Positions 1 to 8,333 of a DNA stretch of 64,000 bases are shown in pieces; the first letter of the stretch is position 1, and every line of letters starts with the position of its first letter. Source of the stretch: JABDMH01 sp965223165 (GTDB taxonomy: Bacteria > Bacteroidota > Bacteroidia > Chitinophagales > Saprospiraceae); the NCBI GenBank assembly GCA_965223165.1, contig CBDCVQ010000009.1, positions 62,001-126,000 of the forward strand, read 5' to 3'. The position numbers and the translations under genes were made by a program. The notes below the pieces were generated by a model. That model ran no database searches and had not been told where the DNA came from. It saw nothing but the letters and a program-made list of their open reading frames with translations.

Positions 1-1712
1 GACGCTTTCCTTGGAGGGTATGGGGGCAAAAGCACAGACACCAACGATCTGATCCGTAGCTCTAGCGGCTTGCGATAGGTGGCCACCTCTTCCAAAGAGA
101 TCTTCCTCCGGTCAAAACTGGGATAGGGCAAGTCCGGGGGTGCCCCTGCGACACCGCACATGGAACCCTCCTCTCTAAGGGACAGGTCAGGAATGAGGGG
201 GATACGCCTCTCTCCCTCCACCTCTTTAGAGAGCAACTGCCACCGCTCACCCTGGTCATCCCACAGGTTGGATCTGAATATGGATGCAGCGGGCGCTTGG
301 CTGGGGGCAATGTAGAAGAAGGACTTCAGAAAACTCTGGCAATTCTTACGTCCCAATTCATAATCGTGCTGCCTAAACTCCCGCTTAAAGAAACCGGCAA
401 ATCCTTCGAGCGCTCCTGTCGCCAGCGTGTAATCCCTGGCTTCACTCGCCCTTCTGCGTGAAGGGAAGACCATACCCAACGTGGCTTCACTGGCAAACTT
501 CTTGATCAGGAGGGGATCTTTAAATCGGCCCTGGTTGAGCAAAGTCCCCACCAGCAATCGCGTAGATTGCCACACATTGGAGGGGTGCCGATACTTTGCC
601 ATGCCCTGAAAGTTGGGAAACGGGTCCACCATCATCAGTGCCTTCTCGTGCCTGTGCCCATCCTTCCGCTCCGCTCGGACGACTTCCTGCAGCACCTCAT
701 TTACCTGCTCAAATGGCTCGTTGTTGAGTACCCCTCCGTCGACGGCAGCAAATTCGAAGGCTTGATCCCGGACTTGGATTTCCACTTTGTATCGGCCATC
801 TCCCTGCTGCAGCTGTAGGGCGTGACGTAGGAAAGCCTTCAGATAGTGCCCTCTGATATTGCCAATCTTGCGGAATGCCAAGCCCAGTGGAAAGGCACCC
901 GATGCCGTGGCCACCTGGACCAGTGCACGCCGCTCATCAGCCTCGCTGAGCCTCAAGGGTATTTTGTGCGCCGCAGCGGTCTTCTCGTCAAGGGTGAAGT
1001 GCGCAACCCCCTTGTGATATTTCATCACGTGGGCCGGCCGCAGATCGTCATCTACCGGGTTCTTGCGGGAGAAATGGATCTCAAACGGCACCCCTCGCAA
1101 GCTGGTCAGCGTCAACAACAAGTCCATGTGGGGGCTTACGTAGCTGGGCAATGGACCGAGCTTGCAGGTCTTCATGATGCCCAGTGCATAGTCCCCAACC
1201 TTGTCTACCGGTGCCGTGTTCAGCAATGACTTCACTGGGGTGTCGTCTCTCAGATCGTGGTTGGCCAGCAGACTCATCAGCATCGCATCTCCCCTACCCT
1301 TGCTACCACTCGGATGCTCCACACCCTTCATAGCCACCCAACAGTCATGCATCAACCTTTGGTCATGCGCCTTTTTGCCATCTAAGGTCGAGGAACGCAG
1401 GGCTAGCTGCAATAAGGAGAGTGTAGCAGCCATGCTTCCGGCCGAAGCTCCACCCATGGCGTCGATCACCACACGGTGCATCGGCACACGCAGATCATAC
1501 CCATGTATCTCAATGGCTTTCTGCAGATTGTTTTGCGCCTTGGATAAGGCTTCTAGGTTGTGTTGCTTGGCACGCTCCCAACGCTCCAGCGTCTCAAATA
1601 GGTAGTCCATAACGCCCGCAGTATAGGCTCCCGCAGACACCGCACCAGCTAACGTGATACCCAGATGATAGGTAGTCTTTCGTTCTTCTTCAATCAAATG
1701 TAACTCTTGCAT
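1..1712 (-). CDS. Patatin-like phospholipase domain protein (3' end cut off by window)
   Basis: I read the minus strand from the ATG at 1712; the frame stays open to position 1, giving at least 570 residues. Residues 18-36 carry a glycine-rich oxyanion-hole loop (LAGAVSAGAY), followed by GASAG with the probable nucleophile Ser90. The patatin Asp lies far downstream in VDGG at Asp325, so the catalytic dyad is complete but separated by a long insertion. Patatins are Ser/Asp acyl hydrolases acting on lipids. No signal peptide is visible, so a cytoplasmic or membrane-face location is likely. It diverges from the permease gene at 1922. The family call is firm; the substrate is unknown. Confidence 0.85.
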   Translation of the reverse strand, partial: MQELHLIEEERKTTYHLGITLAGAVSAGAYTAGVMDYLFETLERWERAKQHNLEALSKAQNNLQKAIEIHGYDLRVPMHRVVIDAMGGASAGSMAATLSLLQLALRSSTLDGKKAHDQRLMHDCWVAMKGVEHPSGSKGRGDAMLMSLLANHDLRDDTPVKSLLNTAPVDKVGDYALGIMKTCKLGPLPSYVSPHMDLLLTLTSLRGVPFEIHFSRKNPVDDDLRPAHVMKYHKGVAHFTLDEKTAAAHKIPLRLSEADERRALVQVATASGAFPLGLAFRKIGNIRGHYLKAFLRHALQLQQGDGRYKVEIQVRDQAFEFAAVDGGVLNNEPFEQVNEVLQEVVRAERKDGHRHEKALMMVDPFPNFQGMAKYRHPSNVWQSTRLLVGTLLNQGRFKDPLLIKKFASEATLGMVFPSRRRASEARDYTLATGALEGFAGFFKREFRQHDYELGRKNCQSFLKSFFYIAPSQAPAASIFRSNLWDDQGERWQLLSKEVEGERRIPLIPDLSLREEGSMCGVAGAPPDLPYPSFDRRKISLEEVATYRKPLELRIRSLVSVLLPPYPPRKA

Positions 1713-1921
1713 AACCCTGATATTATCAAATGGCCCTCGAACCGATCAAACTCGATAGAAGGTGGTGGTGGTGTACTGTTAGTGTGTGGCATGCAACGTT
1801 TGTCACCTGATCATTGTCTTTTTTTTTGTCATGCGTAACCAAGACAACCCAGGCCGCGTCTTAACGAACAGCCCGACCATCGCCATCCTCTCGGTACATT
1901 TTATGATTTACAACTTACACG

Positions 1922-4375
1922 ATGCTTCGTAATTACTTAAAAATTGCCTTTCGAAACCTGTTAAAGCACAAACTTTTTAGCGTCACCAACCTCCTTGGAT
2001 TGACGATCGGCGTGCTCTGTTGCCTGATGATTCTCATGTATGTGAATCACGAGATGGGATTTGATCGATGGAATCCCAAGGTGGACCGACTCGTCCGACC
2101 GTATGCAGACATCAATTTTGGAGGAGCCGTCATGAACTTGGCGGTCACGGGCGCTCCCATTGCACCGGAGGCCGCCGCCAGCCTACCGGAAATCGAAAAC
2201 TGGTGTCGACTCAGGAACTATGGCAGCAGCCTAGCTCGGATTGACGGCACGGACCAGATGAACATCGAGGTGGACCCGCTGCATGCCGACAGCACTTTCT
2301 TTGATCTCTTTCCGATCTCTGTGATCGAGGGCAATGCGCGCACCTGCCTGACCGAGCCCAACACTGCGGTGATCAGTACAGCGCTGGCCGACAAGCTCTT
2401 TGGTGCTTCGACTGACATCGTGGGGAAGACCCTTTTGCTGGACAATCGCGAGAAGTGGAGAGTAACGGGTATCTATGAGAATATACCCTCCAACACACAC
2501 TTTGAGGCAGATGCCCTGCTCTCGCTCGTGGCCAACCAAGAGATAGCCAACTCCCCTCCGTTTTGGGCAGCCAACAACAATTTTCACACCTATCTGCTGC
2601 TCCGGGAAGGGGTAGATCGACAGGACTTTGCGCAGAAATTTGAGACGCTCTCCAGGGAAAAGGTAGAATTAACCAGTAGCCAGCTTCTCGGCATGACGCT
2701 CGAAGAGTTTGAAGCTACAGGGCAGTATGCCCGATACGGTCTGCAAGATGTGAGCGACATTCATCTGAAGTCAGATCTCTATGCTGAGCTGCAGCCCAAT
2801 GGCAATATCAAATACATATGGATCTTTCTGTCGATTGCGCTATTCGTGTTGCTGATTGCCTGCATAAACTTTATGAACTTGACCACGGCCAAGTCGACCC
2901 AGCGGAGTGAGGAGATTGCTGTGCGCAAGGTGTTGGGCAGCAGTAGAAAGCAGCTGATCAGCCAATTTTTGTCCGAGGCCTATGTGATGACGTTTCTCGC
3001 CGTGGTGCTGGCTGTCTTGAGCAGTCTGCTACTACTTCCCTGGTTTAATGACTTGACGGGTAGGGACCTTGCTTTGCCCTGGAGCAGTGGTAGATTCTGG
3101 CTGGGACTATTGGGTGGTATCCTCGTGGTAGGACTCGTGGCCGGAAGCTATCCAGCCCTATTCTTATCCGCCTTCAAGCCCATCCAGGTGCTCAAGGATC
3201 GGGTGGGCAAGCTCGGAGGCCACTCCCGGCTCAGAAGTGGCCTAGTGGTGGGCCAGTTTCTCATTGCGATGGTGCTAATCATCTCCACCTTGCTGATCTA
3301 CCAGCAGCTCAAATACATTCAAAATAAACAGTTGGGCTTTCAGAAGGAGCAAGTGATCGTCGTCAATGATGCCTTCTCCCTCGGCTCCAATATAGCGGCC
3401 TACAAGCAGCGTATGCTCCAACATGCTGCGGTGGAATCCGCCACGATCTCCTCTTACCTGCCCATACCTTCCTCGCGCAGTAATACGACATACTCCAAGA
3501 TCCGGGAGCTACGTCAGGACCAAGCCATTAATATGGCTTCCTGGCAAGTGGATCATGACTACTTGTCCACGCTAAACCTGGAGCTGACTGAGGGCCGCTT
3601 CTTTGATCGAGATTTCGTCAGCGATAGCACGGCGGTCGTCCTTAATGAGGCTGCGGTGGCCGTACTTGGCTTTGACAATCCCGTGGGAGAAAAGATTTAC
3701 GGCCTCACCGAAAACTTACAGGGCGCGCCGACACCAGAGGCTTTCGTCGAATACACCATCGTAGGTGTGGTCAAAGATTTTCACTTCGAGAGCTTACGCG
3801 AAAACATTGGATCGCTCGGGCTTTTCCTGGGAGAGTCGCGAGGATTGATCTCCTTGCGCTACCAGGCGGGAGCCAGTGGTGACGTGATCGGAGAGCTAGA
3901 AGCCACCTGGCAGGAAATGGCACCCAATCAGCCCTTCTCTTACCGCTTTGTGGATGAGTCTTTTGAGCAGATGTACGAGGCGGAGCAGCGGGTCGGTCAC
4001 ATCGCCATCGTATTTACCATCCTGGCCATCATCGTTTCGTGCCTCGGCCTCTTTGGCTTGTCCACCTTTGTCGTGGAGCAACGCACCAAGGAGATCGGCA
4101 TCCGAAAGGTGTTGGGAGCCAGTGTAGCGGGTATCGTTGGACTCCTTTCCAAGGGTTTTATGACCTTGGTGCTTACCGCGTTTTTGCTGGCGATACCCAT
4201 TACCTGGTACTTCATGAATGACTGGTTGTCCAATTTCGCGTACCGTGTGGACATTCATTGGTCGATATTCGCGCTTGCTGGGGTACTCGCCGCCGTCATC
4301 GCCTTTGCCACCATCAGTTTCCAGAGTATCCGAGCCGCCGTAGCCAATCCCGTGGATGCCTTGCGGAGCGAGTGA
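1922..4375 (+). CDS. ABC transporter permease, double FtsX/MacB type
   Basis: 817 residues with the duplicated architecture common in Bacteroidota. An N-terminal helix (about 17-40) is followed by a MacB-like periplasmic domain, a three-helix FtsX block starting near 292, a second helix near 425, a second periplasmic domain and a second FtsX block near 690-810. Each FtsX block has the same intracellular signature, EIAVRKVLGSS in the first and EIGIRKVLGAS in the second. Such permeases pair with an ATPase of the LolD/MacB kind and usually export peptides or lipids or act mechanically in the envelope. No ATPase gene is adjacent. The gene is followed directly by the repeat island. Confidence 0.9.
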   Translation: MLRNYLKIAFRNLLKHKLFSVTNLLGLTIGVLCCLMILMYVNHEMGFDRWNPKVDRLVRPYADINFGGAVMNLAVTGAPIAPEAAASLPEIENWCRLRNYGSSLARIDGTDQMNIEVDPLHADSTFFDLFPISVIEGNARTCLTEPNTAVISTALADKLFGASTDIVGKTLLLDNREKWRVTGIYENIPSNTHFEADALLSLVANQEIANSPPFWAANNNFHTYLLLREGVDRQDFAQKFETLSREKVELTSSQLLGMTLEEFEATGQYARYGLQDVSDIHLKSDLYAELQPNGNIKYIWIFLSIALFVLLIACINFMNLTTAKSTQRSEEIAVRKVLGSSRKQLISQFLSEAYVMTFLAVVLAVLSSLLLLPWFNDLTGRDLALPWSSGRFWLGLLGGILVVGLVAGSYPALFLSAFKPIQVLKDRVGKLGGHSRLRSGLVVGQFLIAMVLIISTLLIYQQLKYIQNKQLGFQKEQVIVVNDAFSLGSNIAAYKQRMLQHAAVESATISSYLPIPSSRSNTTYSKIRELRQDQAINMASWQVDHDYLSTLNLELTEGRFFDRDFVSDSTAVVLNEAAVAVLGFDNPVGEKIYGLTENLQGAPTPEAFVEYTIVGVVKDFHFESLRENIGSLGLFLGESRGLISLRYQAGASGDVIGELEATWQEMAPNQPFSYRFVDESFEQMYEAEQRVGHIAIVFTILAIIVSCLGLFGLSTFVVEQRTKEIGIRKVLGASVAGIVGLLSKGFMTLVLTAFLLAIPITWYFMNDWLSNFAYRVDIHWSIFALAGVLAAVIAFATISFQSIRAAVANPVDALRSE

Positions 4376-4385
4376 ATGGGATTTT

Positions 4386-4556
4386 GGTGTTGTGGTTCTT
4401 TGGTGTTGTGGTTTTATGGTTTTATGGTTTTATGGTTTTTTGGTTTTTTGGTTTTTTGGTTTTTTGGTATTCTGGTCGTGGGATTGTTGAGGATGTTGAG
4501 TTGTTGAATTTGTTGAGTTGTTGAGTTGTTGAGTTGTTGAGTTGTTGAGTTGTTGA
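4386..4556. repeat. Tandem repeat region with an 8-bp period
   Basis: Starting 10 bp after the permease stop, the sequence keeps an 8-bp register. Units are GGTGTTGT, GGTTCTTT, GGTGTTGT, then GGTTTTAT three times (4410-4433), GGTTTTTT four times (4434-4465) and GGTATTCT. A degenerate stretch follows, then GAGTTGTT five times (4515-4554). Eight is not a multiple of three and the open frames through it are low-complexity, so it is not protein-coding. Short perfect octamer runs of this kind can change copy number by slippage. Confidence 0.9.
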
Positions 4557-4600
4557 ATCTGTTCAGTTGCCTGGTTTTCAGTGTTGTGGGGAGCAGGCAG

Positions 4601-4925
4601 AGGCGAATCCCTATTCGCCGACGTGGGTGCAATAAATCGCAGGTTTATTTCATGATTTCGATGGCGGACATAGGCATCCGCGGCATCACCTGGCCCACGT
4701 AGAGGCGAATCCCCATTCGCCGGCGTGGTGCAATAAATGGCAGGTTTATTTCTTGATTTAGATGGCGGACATAGGAATCCGCACTGTCATCCTGGCCCAC
4801 GTAGAGGCGAATCCCCATTCGCCGGCGTGGTGCAATAAATGGCAGGTTTATTTCTTGATTTAGATGGCGGACATAGGAATCCGCACTGTCATCCTGGTGC
4901 AGGCAGAGGCGAATCCCTTTTCGCC
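4601..4925. repeat. 102-bp tandem repeat, three full units plus a partial, three hairpins per unit
   Basis: The start of the unit, AGGCGAATCC, recurs at 4601, 4703, 4805 and 4907, exactly 102 bp apart. Each unit holds three inverted repeats: GGCGAAT-CCCC-ATTCGCC, AATAAA-7 nt-TTTATT, and GCGGA-8 nt-TCCGC. Because 102 is 34 codons, the minus strand shows an open frame with a 34-residue repeat (4645-4959). I consider that frame accidental, because hairpins and near-identical DNA are conserved between units. No transposase is nearby. Function unknown; it may act as a structured RNA or protein-binding array, or be a passive repeat. Confidence 0.9.
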
Positions 4926-5040
4926 GGCACTGGGAGCTTTGGTCTTTACCGCCTTTCAAATGTTCATAGAAAACAGGACGCCTGTGGTCTGATGAGCGTC
5001 CCTGTTAACTATTGGAGGAGGTTGTTGTTGCGGTTACCTC

Positions 5041-5611
5041 TGCGCTCGCAAGGACCGTCCACCGTCACACCGTCCAAATGTGTGGCTCGCCGATCCTAAA
5101 TCACAATCACAATCAACTATCCTCAATCAAGCTACGGGGACGCGGCATCCACCTGGCAAAGAAGTACAACGCGGTGCAAAAACCCACCCCACGAGCGCTC
5201 GCAAGGGCCGTCCACCGTCCACCGCCGCACCGTCCAAATGTGTGGCTCGCCGATCTCTGCCAAACCGCAGGGCCTGCCCTCAGCTCGACGATCCTAAATC
5301 ACAATCACAATCAACTATCCTCAATCAAGCTACTGGGACACGGCATCCACCTGGCAAAGAAGTACAACGCGGTGCAAAAACCCCACCCACCGATAGCTCG
5401 CAAGGGCCGTCCACCGTCCACCGTCTTACCGTCCACCGTCTTACCGTCTTAGGCGGCGGCTCGCCGATCTTTGCCGTCGCGCAGGGCCTGCCCGCAGCTC
5501 GACGATCCTAAATCACCATCACAATCAACTATCCCCAATCAAGCTACGGGGACGCGGCATCCACCTGGCAAAGAAGTACAACGCGGTGCAAAAACCCCAC
5601 CCCACGAGCGC
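5041..5611. repeat. Approximately 200-bp imperfect direct repeat, three copies
   Basis: The segment beginning ATCCTAAATCAC occurs at 5093, 5291 and 5505, that is, 198 and 214 bp apart. Each copy continues through a shared stretch ending in AACGCGGTGCAAAAAC. Between copies lie variable lengths of CCGTCCACCGTC-type micro-repeats (clearest at 5410-5450). The open frames across it are repeats of one another and have no recognisable domain. The remainder of the gap before lspA (5612-5729) is C-rich and shows nothing else. Confidence 0.8.
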
Positions 5612-5729
5612 TCGGTTCTGCGTATGCCCCCTTCCCCCTACACCCCTAAACTCTCCCCCTTCTAGCCAGATCCCTTAACTCGCAGGGAATGTGTAATTTG
5701 GTGGGCCCAATTCGGCCAGAGATCTTATA

Positions 5730-6263
5730 GTGGAGGTACAGGAATCGCCAAGGACAACTAATCGCTTTCTAGGGGGCAGCCGCATCGCCCTGATCGTGGG
5801 GCTGATCTTGCTCAATATGGGCTGCGATCAAATCTCCAAGAATGTGGTCCGCGAGCGGGTGGAGCAAAACGAGCAGATCAACGTCATCGGAGACAATGTC
5901 ATCCTCACCAATGTAGAGAATGAAGGTGCTTTTCTAGGGGTGGGATCAGAGCTGGATCGCACCACCAAGAATATCCTACTGTTGGCGCTGCCGGCAGTGA
6001 TGCTCTTGATTCTCACGGGGATGGTATTTGTCCGATCTAATCTATCGACCAGGGTGGCTGCAGGCATGTCGTGCATCATTGGCGGTGGACTGGGCAATAT
6101 GCTCGATCGATTCATCTATGGCTCGGTGACGGACTTTCTGCATCTGGATTTGGAGTTGTTTCGTACCGGCATTTTTAACTTGGCAGATGTCTCGGTGACA
6201 CTAGGCATGCTCATTATTTTGGCTACCAGCCTGCTCAACAAGAAGGACCGGCTGGTGCCTTGA
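5730..6263 (+). CDS. lspA: Lipoprotein signal peptidase (signal peptidase II)
   Basis: 177 residues, four hydrophobic segments. Family motifs are in order: DQISKN near 33, NEGAFLG near 63, then the catalytic aspartate region GGGLGNMLDRF and the second one, FNLADVSVTLG, near the C terminus. It is an inner-membrane aspartic protease that cleaves prolipoproteins before the lipid-modified cysteine. Many proteins encoded here have a lipobox, so substrates are plentiful. The first 20 residues are polar and longer than usual, so the true start could be a little downstream. The gene stands 21 bp before the S10 peptidase gene. Confidence 0.93.
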   Translation: MEVQESPRTTNRFLGGSRIALIVGLILLNMGCDQISKNVVRERVEQNEQINVIGDNVILTNVENEGAFLGVGSELDRTTKNILLLALPAVMLLILTGMVFVRSNLSTRVAAGMSCIIGGGLGNMLDRFIYGSVTDFLHLDLELFRTGIFNLADVSVTLGMLIILATSLLNKKDRLVP

Positions 6264-6284
6264 CACGATAAAGTAAGGAATACC

Positions 6285-7802
6285 ATGAGAAGAACACCGC
6301 TGTTTTTATGGGCACTAGCACTGACGCTGGCGATGCCGCTGACAGCTCAGCAAGAAGACAAGGTCGTCAAGCCCATACCGGAGCCGCAGGTCTTTGATAG
6401 TGAGCAGCAGGTCGAAATCGACGGCCAATCGATCGACTTGGCCGTTAGTGCCGGCACGATGAAACTGCGCGATGAGAACAATGAGCCCATCGCCCTCATG
6501 GGGTTCACCAGCTATACGAAGAAAGCATCGGAGCCAAATCGGCCCATCATGTTTGCCTACAACGGCGGCCCGGGCTCCTCCTCCTTCTGGTTGCACATGG
6601 GTGTACTCGGTCCCAAGCGCATCGTGGTAGAGGATCCGGGTTATACCCCCGCATCACCTTATCCCCTGGTCAACAACGAGTACTCCATTCTCGACATAGC
6701 CGATCTAGTGATGATCGATCCGGTCGGCACCGGCCTCAGCATACCAGTCGGTGAGGCCGAGTTTGAAGACTTCTGGGGGGTCGATCAGGACATCCGCAGC
6801 ATCACCCTCTTTATCACGCAGTATCTGATCAACCATGGCCGGATGAATTCGCCCAAGTACCTGCTCGGGGAGAGTTATGGCACATTTAGAAATGCGGGCG
6901 TGATGCGACGCCTATTGAGTGAAGGGATAGCCCTAAACGGGGTGATCATGGTATCGGCCGTCTTTGATCTGCGATCCCTGTTCTTTCCGCCAAACGAGGA
7001 CCTGTCGTATGTGGTGCATTTTCCGACCTATGCGGCGACGGCTTGGTACCACGACAAGGTGGCCAATAAGCCGGACGATCTGGAGGCCTTTCTGGCCGGT
7101 GTGCGCACCTTCACCGAGAATGAATATGTGCCTGCGCTCTTCAAAGGAGATCAGCTATCCGCGACAGATAAGCGGGCCATGGCCCAAAAACTGGCGGATT
7201 ATACCGGTTGCAGCCAGGACTTTTGGTACCGCGCAAATCTGCGTGTGCAAAACCGAGAGTTCTTTGCGGAGCTACTCCGTGACGAAGGCCGAACGGTAGG
7301 GCGACTCGACTCTCGGTTCACCGGCATTAACGAGGACCTGACCAGCCAATTTGCCGATCACGATCCGCAAAGTGCCGCCATCTCGCCGGCATATATTACC
7401 GGCTTTCTCGATTACTATCATGGGGAGCTGGGCGTGAGCCGAGATTTGAATTACTCCATCACCGCCGGTAGGCGCAAGGGGTTTAAATGGGACTGGAAGC
7501 ATGAAGGCAATATGCGATGGGGGGCACCGGCGGCCGTGAACACCGGTATCGATATGGCTACGGCTATGTCACGTGACCCCAACGTGAAGGTCCTCATCCT
7601 AAACGGATACTATGATATCGCCACGGTATTTTATGGTGTGGAACATTCGATCGATCATATGGGACTCACACCGGAGATCAAGGACAACATCATCATGAAG
7701 TACTATGAGGCCGGACATATGATGTACACCCACATGCCCTCACTCATTAAGTTTAAGAAAGACGTATCCGCCTTTGTGCGATCAACCTTAAAGCGGACAT
7801 GA
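6285..7802 (+). CDS. S10 family serine carboxypeptidase-like protein
   Basis: 505 residues with a signal peptide (cleavage probably after the alanine in LTAQQ). The S10 substrate-binding motif NGGPGSSSFW is at 93-102. The catalytic triad can be read as Ser197 in GESYG, Asp444 in NGYYDIAT and His478 in EAGHMMY. The protein is therefore probably an active exported peptidase or a hydrolase of the same fold that trims C-terminal residues. Its stop codon overlaps the start of the next gene (ATGA at 7799), which indicates translational coupling to the FAD-dehydrogenase small subunit. Confidence 0.9.
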   Translation: MRRTPLFLWALALTLAMPLTAQQEDKVVKPIPEPQVFDSEQQVEIDGQSIDLAVSAGTMKLRDENNEPIALMGFTSYTKKASEPNRPIMFAYNGGPGSSSFWLHMGVLGPKRIVVEDPGYTPASPYPLVNNEYSILDIADLVMIDPVGTGLSIPVGEAEFEDFWGVDQDIRSITLFITQYLINHGRMNSPKYLLGESYGTFRNAGVMRRLLSEGIALNGVIMVSAVFDLRSLFFPPNEDLSYVVHFPTYAATAWYHDKVANKPDDLEAFLAGVRTFTENEYVPALFKGDQLSATDKRAMAQKLADYTGCSQDFWYRANLRVQNREFFAELLRDEGRTVGRLDSRFTGINEDLTSQFADHDPQSAAISPAYITGFLDYYHGELGVSRDLNYSITAGRRKGFKWDWKHEGNMRWGAPAAVNTGIDMATAMSRDPNVKVLILNGYYDIATVFYGVEHSIDHMGLTPEIKDNIIMKYYEAGHMMYTHMPSLIKFKKDVSAFVRSTLKRT

Positions 7803-8305
7803 AGCGACGAGAAGCACTCGGTACCCTTATCGTGGCATCTGCCGGAGCTTTGTTGGCCCCCGGCTGCGACTCCACCGTCGTACCTACCTATCGACACTTT
7901 GTCCTAGACCGAGGTCAGTGGCACTTCCTGACTCGTTTTCTCGATGCACTGCTACCCTCCAGCGACCTGGTGGCCAGCTCTCCGGAGTCAGTATCGGAAT
8001 TTGTGCTGACCATGGTAGATGACTGCCACGATTTGGACGACATCCAAAGGTTCCAGGCAGGATTGGCTGGGTTGATGACCTACTGCAAAGAACATAGCTT
8101 GGGCACCTTGAAAAAATTGGATGAGGCCAAGACTGAACAACTGTTTGGACAGCTGTCCTCCACCGAAAGCGCGGAGATGACATTTTTCTACGCCACGGCA
8201 CGTCGGTATGCCATCCAGCACTTCACCAGCTCCGAACATTTTATGAAACAATATCTGGACTTTGAGTTTGCCCCAGGACGCTACGAGGCTTGCCTCGCCC
8301 TATAA
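7799..8305 (+). CDS. Gluconate 2-dehydrogenase subunit 3 family protein
   Basis: 168 residues. It begins MKRREALGTL, followed by a hydrophobic stretch and a lipobox-like LLAPGC (Cys23), so it is exported and perhaps lipid-anchored. The rest matches the small subunit of periplasmic FAD dehydrogenases, which helps fold or export the large GMC-type subunit. It overlaps the S10 gene by 4 bp and lies 28 bp before the GMC gene, which is the usual small-large order. No dedicated cytochrome subunit follows. Confidence 0.8.
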   Translation: MKRREALGTLIVASAGALLAPGCDSTVVPTYRHFVLDRGQWHFLTRFLDALLPSSDLVASSPESVSEFVLTMVDDCHDLDDIQRFQAGLAGLMTYCKEHSLGTLKKLDEAKTEQLFGQLSSTESAEMTFFYATARRYAIQHFTSSEHFMKQYLDFEFAPGRYEACLAL

Positions 8306-8333
8306 GTCCGGACCTTGAGATACTGCTAGAAGC

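Noticed and set aside
1860..1872. 13-bp sequence CTTAACGAACAGC shared with about 52159-52171
   Set aside because: Two copies in very different contexts; not enough to claim a site.
4645..4959. Minus-strand frame with 34-residue repeats as a protein gene
   Set aside because: The repeat is a 102-bp DNA unit with conserved hairpins; the reading frame stays open only because 102 is divisible by three.
5012..5511. Two plus-strand frames with repeated HNHNQ segments
   Set aside because: They are translations of the approximately 200-bp repeat, with no domain and no plausible start signal.
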